From assembly GCF_003952345.1 (NCBI RefSeq), contig NZ_CP034433.1, positions 620,001-684,000 on the forward strand: a stretch of DNA of 64,000 nucleotides. Direction: 5' to 3'. A model generated the notes under the pieces. It was not told the DNA's origin, did no database searches, and saw only the letters and a list, made by a program, of their open reading frames with translations. The DNA comes from Iodobacter ciconiae (GTDB lineage Bacteria; Pseudomonadota; Gammaproteobacteria; Burkholderiales; Chitinibacteraceae). This document shows, one piece after another, positions 8,197 to 17,400 of the stretch (position 1 is its first letter; each line of letters opens with the position of its first letter). The position numbers and the translations under genes were made by a program.

Positions 8197-9183
8197 ATGT
8201 GCAAAAAATATGGACGTGCCATTCGTTTGGCGTCAACGGTAAATCTGCCCCGGGAAGAGTGGTTGCGTATTCGTGGCTTAGGCATTGGCTCGTCAGATGC
8301 TGCGGCAGCGATTGGTTTATCGCCTTACAAAAGCCCGCTTTCGCTGTGGCTGGAAAAAACACATCGCAGGCCACCTGATGATTTATCAGAAAAAGAAGCG
8401 GTGATCTGGGGTACGGTTTTAGAGCCAGTATTAGCAACGGTCTACGCCCAGCGAACCGGCTTAAAAGTACGCAAAGTTAACGCGGTGCTACAAGATCCTG
8501 ATTACCCCTTTATGTTGGCAAATTTAGATCGGGAGGTATTAGGCCACCCCGATGGTACGGGTGTTTTAGAAATCAAAACGGCCAGTTATTTCTCTGCTCC
8601 TCAATGGGAAGATGGTATCCCGGTGGCTTATCAATGCCAGGTATTACATCAGCTTGCTGTGACTGGGCATGCCTGGGCTGACGTGGCGGTGTTAATAGGG
8701 GGTCAAGATTTTAGGATTTATCGCATCCAGCGTGATGAGGACAAGATTGCCGATTTAATCCGCTTGGTAAGCGTTTTTTGGCAACACATTACGAATGATA
8801 CTCAACCCACTCCCGATGGCTCTGAGGATGCCGCCAAGGCCCTGCAATGGCTATTTCCAAGGGATGACGGTCAAACTTTAGATCTCTCTGAATCCGTTGA
8901 ATTTAATCAGCTTTTCAGCACTTTGCTCTCGCTACGTCAGAGCAAAGAAGACGTTGAAGCACAAGAGGCCAGCGTGCGCCAGCAAATCCAAAATGCCCTT
9001 GGCAATGCCAGCACGGCAGTCTTTCAAGAGGGCCGTGTTACGTGGAAGAAAAGCAAAGACCGGCTGGCTCCTGATTTAGATCGCCTCACCGCAGCCTATC
9101 CCGATTTAATCCAGCAATACACCAAGCCCGTCAGCGGCTCACGCCGCTTTGTGGTTCAGGCCGAAAGGAGAAGCGCATCATGA
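8197..9183 (+). CDS. YqaJ-family viral recombinase (lambda-exonuclease-like)
   Basis: This 328-residue protein belongs to the YqaJ / RecE-like exonuclease family of the PD-(D/E)xK fold. Visible motifs are RIRGLGIGSSDAAAAIGLSP (about residues 26-45), DREVLGHPDG with the metal-binding Asp (about 111-120), and the VLEIKTA E-x-K motif (about 123-129), followed by the conserved Gln-rich QCQVLHQ helix. Such enzymes resect dsDNA ends for single-strand annealing recombination. The stop overlaps the start of the following gene by four bases (ATGA), so translation is coupled. Confidence 0.85.
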   Translation: MCKKYGRAIRLASTVNLPREEWLRIRGLGIGSSDAAAAIGLSPYKSPLSLWLEKTHRRPPDDLSEKEAVIWGTVLEPVLATVYAQRTGLKVRKVNAVLQDPDYPFMLANLDREVLGHPDGTGVLEIKTASYFSAPQWEDGIPVAYQCQVLHQLAVTGHAWADVAVLIGGQDFRIYRIQRDEDKIADLIRLVSVFWQHITNDTQPTPDGSEDAAKALQWLFPRDDGQTLDLSESVEFNQLFSTLLSLRQSKEDVEAQEASVRQQIQNALGNASTAVFQEGRVTWKKSKDRLAPDLDRLTAAYPDLIQQYTKPVSGSRRFVVQAERRSAS

Positions 9184-10121
9184 TTAAAGGATTAGCCATT
9201 ACTCCGCCCGTGATTGGGCGCATTAGCATCGGCAAGTTGATTAAAAAGAACGACAAGCTGATCCCTGAGAAAGACGATAGCTTTACGCTCACCACCCAAG
9301 TGCAAAACCGTGACGGCTGGATGCTGCACCCCCTGCACCAGCAATACGCTGACAGCAGCCATAACGGCAAGATCCGCATGATTCCGGTGCGGGTTTTGTT
9401 TAACGATAGTAATTTGAATTTACGTGCTGAATTTAGTGCGTTTGATCGCACTACGGGCAGGCCACTTTGTGTGGGTGATGGGGAAAAAGCCAAGCGCGTT
9501 AGTGGGGAAGGGATAGACGAGGTAGCTTGCCTTACTCCAGAGCGTTGCGCTTTTGCTCAAGAGAAAGGCTGCAAGCTGTTTGGCCGCTTGAATGTGCAGA
9601 TCGAGGGGCAGAACGATGAACTGGGCTCGTTTGTGTTTCGCACCACCGGCTATAACTCGGTACGCACGCTGGCAGCAAGGCTAAAGTATTTTGAAGCGGT
9701 CAGTGGTGGCAATACCCGCCATCTGCCTTTACTGCTGAGGCTACGCGCAAAAAGCACCACGCAATCGTATCGAACACCGGTGTTCTACGTCGATCTCACT
9801 TTAAGGGAAGAAGACAGCCTGGCTGAAGCGGTGTGCTTTGCCCGTAGTGAAGCCATCCGTTACCAAGAGGCAGGGGTAGAAACAGCGCAATTAGAGGCTG
9901 CAGCCAGACAGCTTTTACAGAATGGCCAGTTTGAAGACGGTGAAGAAGAAATGCCCTTGGTACTGGAAGAATTCTATCCAGAAGCAGAAACCAGCGAGGC
10001 CACTTTAGCTGTTGATCAAGCCCCTAAACTCCCTACACCCAAACCTACTCAGCTGGTGCGCCCGGCAAGGCTGACCCAAAAGCTGGGGACGGCCAACAAG
10101 CCCGAATCGAAAGCAGCCTAA
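9180..10121 (+). CDS. Putative recombination accessory protein ('hydrolase or metal-binding' family)
   Basis: This 313-residue protein overlaps the YqaJ gene by four bases. It shows a Cys-containing segment CLTPERCAFAQEKGCKLFG (about residues 119-137) that may bind metal, and the stretch FRTTGYNSVRTLAARLKYF (about 157-175). Similar proteins follow DUF932 and YqaJ genes on integrative elements and are annotated as hydrolase/metal-binding or recombination-directionality-factor-like (phiC31 gp3 type). I infer that it works with the exonuclease, perhaps as annealase or directionality factor. The C-terminal 60 residues are acidic then Pro-rich and probably disordered. Confidence 0.55.
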   Translation: MIKGLAITPPVIGRISIGKLIKKNDKLIPEKDDSFTLTTQVQNRDGWMLHPLHQQYADSSHNGKIRMIPVRVLFNDSNLNLRAEFSAFDRTTGRPLCVGDGEKAKRVSGEGIDEVACLTPERCAFAQEKGCKLFGRLNVQIEGQNDELGSFVFRTTGYNSVRTLAARLKYFEAVSGGNTRHLPLLLRLRAKSTTQSYRTPVFYVDLTLREEDSLAEAVCFARSEAIRYQEAGVETAQLEAAARQLLQNGQFEDGEEEMPLVLEEFYPEAETSEATLAVDQAPKLPTPKPTQLVRPARLTQKLGTANKPESKAA

Positions 10122-10134
10122 AACACGGCATATC

Positions 10135-10159
10135 GCCCCAGTTAATCTGGGGCTTTTTT
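10135..10159 (+). terminator. Intrinsic terminator after the recombination module
   Basis: GCCCCAG / CTGGGGC arms with a five-base loop are followed by six T residues, 13 bases after the stop codon. Confidence 0.85.
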
Positions 10160-10195
10160 ATGCGCGTAAGTATCGATCACAAAGGAAAAAACATC

Positions 10196-10828
10196 ATGCA
10201 ACTAGGCGATCATTTAGTGTCAGAGCGCATTGGCTACTCGCATCACGGCCTTTATATCGGGCGCAATCGCGTGATTCATTATTCAGGCTCTTCACTGGGA
10301 GAATTACAAACGGGAGTGATTGAAATCATTGATCTGGAAACCTTTTGCCAGGGGAACGGCTATAGCGTGAGAAGCTACCCTTTCCGTATTTACGATCGTG
10401 AAACCAGCATTGAGCGTGCTAAATCGCGTTTGGGGGAGGATTGGTACAACGTGCTGTTGAATAACTGCGAGCACTTTGTGACGTGGTGCATTCTGGGGCT
10501 GCACTCCAGCTCGCAAGTCAATCACGTGATTGATGGCATTATGGTTAGCGAGGCCATTCTTAATGATGCGGTGGAAACAACCGTGGTTGAAATGATCTCT
10601 GGCTTGGCGATTCAGCACGCTAAAGAAGGTACAACAAGGCATTTAGTACCTGCTGTTTCAACCGCGCTAGGCACTGCCGCCGCCATGTCTACTTCTGCGA
10701 GCATAAGCACAGGCGTTATTTCAACGCTCACGGCAACAACGCTAAGCTCAATTGCTCTTCCTGCGATTGCAGGCTCATTGATCGGCTATGGTGCGCTGAA
10801 ATTGCTGGGGAGTTTTTTTGATGATTAG
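10196..10828 (+). CDS. LRAT/NlpC-P60-like domain protein
   Basis: The N-terminal domain is of LRAT type (permuted papain fold). MQLGDHL is followed by GYSHHGLYIG (catalytic His) and the Cys motif NNCEHFVTWC (about residues 94-103). Family members are acyltransferases or thiol hydrolases acting on lipids or peptides. Residues 145-208 are hydrophobic and Ala/Ser/Thr-rich and could insert into membrane. I choose the ATG at 10196 (AAAGGAAAA upstream); an in-frame ATG at 10160 lies in the preceding terminator. Terminators on both sides make it a monocistronic unit. Its substrate is unknown. Confidence 0.75.
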   Translation: MQLGDHLVSERIGYSHHGLYIGRNRVIHYSGSSLGELQTGVIEIIDLETFCQGNGYSVRSYPFRIYDRETSIERAKSRLGEDWYNVLLNNCEHFVTWCILGLHSSSQVNHVIDGIMVSEAILNDAVETTVVEMISGLAIQHAKEGTTRHLVPAVSTALGTAAAMSTSASISTGVISTLTATTLSSIALPAIAGSLIGYGALKLLGSFFDD

Positions 10829-10841
10829 TTGTTAAGTATTG

Positions 10842-10874
10842 AAAAAGCCCGATTTGAATTGGGCTTTTTTTTTG
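10842..10874 (+). terminator. Intrinsic terminator after the LRAT-like gene
   Basis: AAAAAGCCC / GGGCTTTTT arms with a ten-base loop end in a run of nine T residues. Confidence 0.85.
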
Positions 10875-11042
10875 TGCGCTCAAGTGGTTTCTTGTAAAGA
10901 CAGAGCTGATTAGTGCTGAGATTAGGGATTCCTATTGAATCATCAGTTCAGCTTATTGAAGGCGCAGCCAAATTTTCAGATGTCATTCTTGGTAGAGAAG
11001 CACTATTTGATGCTTAGAATGTCAATCAGCATCCAATATTTT

Positions 11043-11152
11043 TCACCCATCAAGTAAGGCACCACCAGATGCCGGAAACGGCAGACAACCTAGTTCGTCC
11101 AAAATCAGCGCATCAATCTCACTGAACTGCCGCGCCAAGTTGCCGCTTTTAC
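11043..11152 (-). pseudogene. IS21-type istB (ATPase helper) remnant
   Basis: On the minus strand about 36 codons read FSEIDALILDELGCLPFP followed by SGGALLDG and a stop. This resembles the Walker B region of IstB (IDELGYLPF...GGALLF). Neither the rest of istB nor istA is present, so only a scar of an IS21-family insertion remains. The 436-base gap around it (10829-11264) holds nothing else that looks coding. Confidence 0.6.
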
Positions 11153-11264
11153 CCAAATTCACCCTTTCTTAATTGGAAGAAATGGCTCCTTATCAACTGA
11201 AGACCTAATACAGCATAAACAAAGCCTCATGTAATATCAAAAATCACCTCTAAACCCTTGGTTT

Positions 11265-14200
11265 ATGATGACTTTCGATCTCCTTGCCTCTTTCGCCGCT
11301 GCCTTTAATCAGGATCAGCGCCTCATCTCTCTTCAGCTTGGCGATGGCTCAGTGTGGAGTGAACAGTTATTGCCCCAGCGCGTAACAGGGAGTGAGGGCA
11401 TCAATCAGGCATACCGCTACCAGATCGATTGCTTATCCCCCGATGGTGGATTAGAGCTTAAATCGCTACTGGGTTTGCCAGTCGTTCTGTCTATTGAAAA
11501 TGCGAATGGTGAGGCGGTTGAGCGCTGCGGGGTCATTAGTCAGGCACAGCTTTTAGGTTCTGATGGCGGCTTCGCAAAGTACGCGCTGACAGTAGAGCCG
11601 CCTTTTGCTTTGCTTAGATACCGGCGCACTTCCCGCGTGTTCCAGGATTTATCTGTCCCCGACATTGTGAAGCAGGTACTGGCTGAGCATCAGGAAAAAA
11701 ATCCGGTGTTTGCCTCGGTGCAAATGCTGGATTTCAAGCTCTCCGGCACGCATTCACCGCGATCCTATTGCTTACAATACCGCGAATCCGATTTCGATTT
11801 TCTGACACGATTATTAGCAGAGGAAGGCTTAGCCTGGTTATTTAATCATTTGCCGGGCGACAGCCCTCAGGTTCAGTTGCTCGTGTTTGATGATGCTTTT
11901 GCAATTGCAGAAGCGACGGATCCATTTGTTAGATTTCACAGAGCCGACGCCACGGAAGAGAGCGATAGTCTGACTGAATGGCAGAGCCAGCGGCAAATCG
12001 GCAGCAGCAGTGTGTCTTTGGCCAGCTTTGATTACAAAGCCACCAGCACTAACCAAAGCTCTGATGAAAGTAGCATCGATCAGGGTGATGGTGGACAGCA
12101 GCTGCAGGTAAGCTTCGAAGATTATGACCCGCAATCGCTCTATTACGCCAGCGACGCGGAAGGCTTAAGCCACTATGCTAATTTGCGTCAGCAGGCAGCG
12201 GATGCCAAAAAGAAATCCTTTAGCGGCTCTGGTACTTTACGCAGCCTGCAGGCCGGGCAGTGGTTCCGCCTGGAAGATCATCCCGCACATGAATGGGATA
12301 GCGCCGAGCAACGTGAATTTGCCGTTACCGAGCTGAAATTTACCGCAAACAATAACCTTCCAGCGGATCTCACCCAGCAACTTAGCTTAGTCGCGCCCGG
12401 CTTACTCGTAGGAGCGGCTTTAGCCGCGAATAATCCCCCTTATCAAGCCGATTTTACCGCCCAAAGGCGCGGCCAGCCGATCGTGCCCGCTTTTGCCCAT
12501 ATCGAACACAGCAAGCCCAAAAGCTTTGGCGTACAGACCGCCACCGTGGTCGGCCCTGCCGGATCAGAAGTCCACACCGATGAGCAAGGGCGCATAAAAA
12601 TAGAATTCCACTGGCAGCGTGCCGCAGAGCATCCTGAGTTTGGCGCAAACATGGATGATAAGTCATCCTGCTGGATACGTGTCGCCTACCCATCGGCAGG
12701 TGCTGGCTTTGGGCATCAGTTCATCCCGCGCATCGGTCAGGAAGTGTTAGTCGATTTTATCGAAGGCGACATCGACCGGCCGATTGTCACTGGCGTGGTC
12801 CATAACGGTAGCCACCCTGTGCCGACATTCAGTGGCGCAGGCGCTTTGCCCGCCAATAAAACGTTATCCGGCATCAAAGCTAAAGAGCATGAAGGTGGCC
12901 AATACGGCGAGCTGCTGTTTGATGATAGCAAGGGCGAAGTCCGAACCAAGCTATCCAGCGAGCACGGTAAAACCCAGCTGAACCTCGGCTATCTGATACA
13001 CCCGCGTACCGACGGTAAAGGTGAGCCACGCGGCGAAGGCTTTGAGCTGCGTAGTGATAAACAAGGCGCAATCCGCGCCAATGGCTTACTCATCAGCACC
13101 GAAGCCAAGAGTGGTGCATCTGGCAAGCAGCTCGATCGCAGCCCCGCGCAAAGCCAGCTGGAATCCGCCCTGGCACTGGCTCAAAGCCTGGGTGAAACAG
13201 CAACCAATCAGCTTGCCGATACGATTGAAACCGGCGACGATGAACAAACCATCAAGCCCGACAACAGCCCCGGCGGCAAAGCCACCATCGGCCATCTGCA
13301 CCACCATGTGCACGCCAGCAAAAGCTTTGAAGCTGGGTCAAACACCGATAAAGATGGCAAAAGCCAATCCAAAGAGCAGGCAGGCCAGCAAAAAATCATC
13401 CTGCTGCACGGCGAGGATGGCGTAGCGATTACTAGCCCGCAAAGCCAGACGCACACCGCAGGCACCAACCTGGATTTGATTGCCCAGCGTGATACAAATC
13501 AAACCTCCGGCCGCCGCTGGATTCATAACGTCGGCCAGCATATCAGTCTGTTTGTAGCCGGGGTAAAAGATAAAGTTGCGTTAAAACTGATCGCCGCCAA
13601 AGGCCAGCTGCAAATGCAGGCGCAAAGCGACGATATCGAAATCACCGCCGACAAAAACGCTAAGTTCACAGCGATTAAAGGCAAGGGCCTTTTTAACGCC
13701 AAACAGGAAATTCTGCTCACTGCTGGTGGGGCTTATATCCGCATCAAAGATGGAAAGATCGAGCTGCATGCACCGGGAAAGGTGAGTATTAAAGGCGGCA
13801 GCCATGATTGGAGCGGGCCAGCGAGTTTAAATCCGCCTTTGCCAGCATTTGCAGGCAAGGCAGCTGCCGTGGGTGATATTCAGCTCCATCATTTCTATGA
13901 AAATATGGAAGGGATTAAAAGCGGCAAGTACACCTTACTGGATCTCAATGGAAATAAGCATGAAGGGGCGCTGGATGCGGAGGGCAAAGCGCTGGTGAGT
14001 GGCTTGCCGATGGGCGCAATCAGCGTTGCCTTTCAGGCGGACCCGCGAGCACCTAAAAGTCAGGAACGTAAATTCGATATTCCTAAATGGCCCCAAGCGC
14101 CTTTAGCTGCCAACAAGACCGTCGAGGAGGCGCAAGCTTTAAGCCAGCTGGAAGGGTTAATTCCTGAGGCCGGAGCTAAAGCGGCCCAGCTAGCGACTCA

Positions 14201-14372
14201 GTCTGCAGCACCATTGGTTGCTGAACAACTCATCTCTGCCAAAGCACTGCTGGGGCAGGCAGAGCAAGGCTTAGCGAAAGTTCAGCAAGGGCTGGATCAG
14301 CTGAAACAAGTTCAAGCCAAGGCGGAACAAGCGCAGGCCTTACTCGATCAAGCCAGAAAAAAAATACTTTGA
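11265..14372 (+). CDS. vgrG: Type VI secretion spike protein VgrG with C-terminal extension
   Basis: This 1035-residue protein has the gp27-like base (about 10-400), the gp5-like OB-fold (about 420-520, TATVVGPAGSEVHTDEQGRI to DRPIVTGVVHN) and a DUF2345-type needle region (about 640-830). Beyond residue 870 it carries a small beta-domain (HHFYENMEGIKSGKYTLLDL) resembling transthyretin/carboxypeptidase-regulatory-like adaptors, then an Ala/Gln-rich coiled coil (about 960-1035). The extension is probably the cargo adaptor for the Rhs toxin, whose gene starts 79 bases downstream. No other T6SS structural gene is in the window, so this is an orphan vgrG island. Confidence 0.92.
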   Translation: MMTFDLLASFAAAFNQDQRLISLQLGDGSVWSEQLLPQRVTGSEGINQAYRYQIDCLSPDGGLELKSLLGLPVVLSIENANGEAVERCGVISQAQLLGSDGGFAKYALTVEPPFALLRYRRTSRVFQDLSVPDIVKQVLAEHQEKNPVFASVQMLDFKLSGTHSPRSYCLQYRESDFDFLTRLLAEEGLAWLFNHLPGDSPQVQLLVFDDAFAIAEATDPFVRFHRADATEESDSLTEWQSQRQIGSSSVSLASFDYKATSTNQSSDESSIDQGDGGQQLQVSFEDYDPQSLYYASDAEGLSHYANLRQQAADAKKKSFSGSGTLRSLQAGQWFRLEDHPAHEWDSAEQREFAVTELKFTANNNLPADLTQQLSLVAPGLLVGAALAANNPPYQADFTAQRRGQPIVPAFAHIEHSKPKSFGVQTATVVGPAGSEVHTDEQGRIKIEFHWQRAAEHPEFGANMDDKSSCWIRVAYPSAGAGFGHQFIPRIGQEVLVDFIEGDIDRPIVTGVVHNGSHPVPTFSGAGALPANKTLSGIKAKEHEGGQYGELLFDDSKGEVRTKLSSEHGKTQLNLGYLIHPRTDGKGEPRGEGFELRSDKQGAIRANGLLISTEAKSGASGKQLDRSPAQSQLESALALAQSLGETATNQLADTIETGDDEQTIKPDNSPGGKATIGHLHHHVHASKSFEAGSNTDKDGKSQSKEQAGQQKIILLHGEDGVAITSPQSQTHTAGTNLDLIAQRDTNQTSGRRWIHNVGQHISLFVAGVKDKVALKLIAAKGQLQMQAQSDDIEITADKNAKFTAIKGKGLFNAKQEILLTAGGAYIRIKDGKIELHAPGKVSIKGGSHDWSGPASLNPPLPAFAGKAAAVGDIQLHHFYENMEGIKSGKYTLLDLNGNKHEGALDAEGKALVSGLPMGAISVAFQADPRAPKSQERKFDIPKWPQAPLAANKTVEEAQALSQLEGLIPEAGAKAAQLATQSAAPLVAEQLISAKALLGQAEQGLAKVQQGLDQLKQVQAKAEQAQALLDQARKKIL

Positions 14373-14451
14373 GCCTGGCCAGCTAATAAACAACGCCTCC
14401 TATAACCCCGCCTGGCGTCATCCCTGGGCTTTAATAATTGCTGAATAAAAC

Positions 14452-17400
14452 ATGGTCACACACTCTATTCCATACCTTAACCCTAAGCCCTCAGAAACAA
14501 AGGGCGAATACGGCGAGCGTGCCGAGCTAGTGAGCGAAGTAATGAAGCAATACGCTCTGGTGCCGCTGGATGCGCAATTGTCTAAAGATGTGCAAAGTAA
14601 TGTTGGGGAGTTTGATAAGTGGATTCAGGAGCTAACGGGCGGCAAGTTATCGCTGAATGATTTGCAAATGGTTTTGGCAGGCATTCCCGTGATTGGCAAT
14701 CTGATTGCGGCCAGCGATGTGATTATTGGTTTGTATGAGTTAACGCAAAAGCAAACTGAACCCGAGGTGATGGATTGGTTTGGTATTGGGGTCGATACGA
14801 TAGGCGTAATTCCACTGCCACCGGGCTTGGCGCCGCTACGAATGACTTTACGCCCGGTGATTGCCGCCGTGAAGCAATCGGTAGTTGTTAATAAAGGCGC
14901 AGTGGCTTCTGCTGTGGTTGAAGTGATTACCAGTCATATCATGGCCGATCAGCGGGTAGCAGCCACCGTAGAAACAGCGGTTCAAGATCTGAGCAAAGCC
15001 ATTCAGCCGATTATGGAAAACGTAGCGACGTTTATCATGGGCCTGATTGATCAATTCGCTTTATTCCTCAGGCAACTATCAACTGGAGAGCTGGGTAAGT
15101 ATCGTGCGGTTCCTGCAGGTATTGCTTACAACAAAGGTACTAATTTCCGTGATGCCAAAGCCACCAAGACCAGTATCTTCCATGCTCTGCTGGAGATCTG
15201 TGCCAGTGCCAGAAATGTGGTCATCAATACCATTAGCAAGTTGGTGCTCTCTACGGAGCAAAAAGCATGGTTAATGCAAGCTGCAAACCACTTAGAGCAT
15301 AAAATTTCACCGCTGGTGAAAGCGAAGATGAAAGATCTGGGCGATGACAAAGTACAAGGCAGCATTGCTCAGCTGCTCAAAACCTTGTTAGAACATCTGG
15401 CCCATAAAAAAACCAATAAAACCCAGGGTTCTGCCACGCCAGGGGTGAAGTCTGAAGCTAAATACCGCGTATCCCAACAGCAGGTTGAAAAATCCCGTAA
15501 ACTTCAAAAAGCAGAAAAAGCCCCCAATAGCTGCAAAAGCTGCCCGATTACTGGTGGCACCGCCCATTCGATTGGCTTTGCCCTTGGCGAAGAAAGCTTC
15601 AGCCACACTGATTTTGTATTAGAAGGCGTGATGCCTATAGTTTGGGCTCGTACGTATAACTCCCGCTTAGCCCGTTTTGACCAAAGCAACCAGGGCGCAC
15701 GCTGGCTGACGCCATTCCACACCCGCTTTGATCTAAGCGACGATGGCATGGTGTATATCGACGATCAGGGACGCGAAACACCCTATCCCCGCTTAAAAGT
15801 GGGCGAACACCACCAAGACCGCAGCGAAGGCCAAACCCTCAGCCAGTTGAGCGACAAACTGCTCACCGTGGCGCATGGCCATGAGCTGCTCGAGATCTTT
15901 GAACGTCATGGCGAAAGCTATTTACTGGCCATGTTGCGCGACCGGGCAGGTAATGAAATTGTGCTGGATTATGATATTCAGGGCCGCCTGAGCCGCCTGA
16001 GAAATGGCGAATCGCCTTGGGCACAGCTGCAGTACGATGCGCACAACAGAATCAGCAGCATTAGCTTAGCCAGCACGCCCCCTCGTCAACTCGCCAGCTA
16101 TCAGTACAACGATGCGGGCGATTTGATAAGCGCCAGCGACGAAGACCAGCAGCGCTGGCAGTACCAATACCAACACCATCTGATTACCCGCTACACCGAC
16201 CGCACCGGCCGGGGGCAGAATATCGAGTGGGACGGCACAGACGCCAAATCCAAAGCGATTCGTGAATACGCTGACGACGGCAGCAACAGCATCCAGCTCG
16301 AATATGTACCTGACCTGCGCCTGACCATCGCCACCGATGCGCTGGCGCAAGAGACTTACTATTACTTTGATATCGACGGCTATGTGTATCGCACGGTTTA
16401 CCCAGATGGCAAAGAAGAATGGGCTTTCAGGGATGAAGCTAAAAACCTGACCAAACACATCCACCCCGATGGTACGGCAGAAAGCTTTATTTATGACGAC
16501 AAAGACAATCTGATCGAGCATATCCGTCCGGATCAAACTCGGGTATTGATGGCCTATGACGATAAAGACCAGCTAATCCGCATCACCGATCCAAGCGGCC
16601 ATGAATGGCTGCGCGAATATGATGCCCAAGGCAATCTCACCAAAGAAACCGACCCGCTGGGCCATAGCACCCAATACAGCTATAACCCGCAGGGCCTGCC
16701 GGTCGCCATTAAAGATGCCAAAGGCGGCAGCAAAAAACTCGCCTATCTGCCCAATGGGCAGCTCAGTAGCTATACCGACTGCTCTGGCAAAACCAGTCAG
16801 TGGCAATACGACGCCCGTGGCCGCCTGATTGTGGCGCAAGATGCCGCAGGCAATGCCAGCCAGTATCACTACGGCAGCGATGGACAGCTGGCTAAAGTCG
16901 TCAATCCTGACGGCACGCACAGCCTGCTGCAATACGATGCCGAAGGCCGCTTACTCAGCCACACCGACGCGCTACAAGCTAAAACCCAGTTTGATTACGA
17001 CCGCGCAGGCCGAGTCAGTAGCCGCAAAGACGCCGCCAATCAAACCCTGAATTATCAGTACGATAAGCTAGGCCGCCTGCTCAGCCTGATTAATGAAAAT
17101 AACGAGGCTTATCGTTTTACTTACGATGCCGCCAGCCGCCTGCAGGAAGAAACCGACTTCGGCAATAAACGCACCCGCTACCAGTACGAAGCAGCAACGG
17201 GCCGCCTGCAGCAAATCGACGAAGCTGGGAAAATCACCACCCTTGCCTACGATGAAACCGGTCGCTTAACAGCAAGGCAGAGTGGCCAAAGCAGCGAGCG
17301 CTTTAGATACGACGTATTAGGCCGGATTTACGCCGCTAAAAACCAATACAGCGAATGCCATTTTGCTTTTGATGCCGTCGGCAACCTCATCACCGAGCGC

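Noticed and set aside
12443..13805. Several minus- and plus-strand frames inside vgrG
   Set aside because: They are shadows of the vgrG frame in GC-rich sequence without domain signatures.
16573..16932. Hydrophobic minus-strand frame in rhs that looks like a membrane protein
   Set aside because: Hydrophobic translation of the strand opposite to polar YD repeats is expected; no start signal is present.
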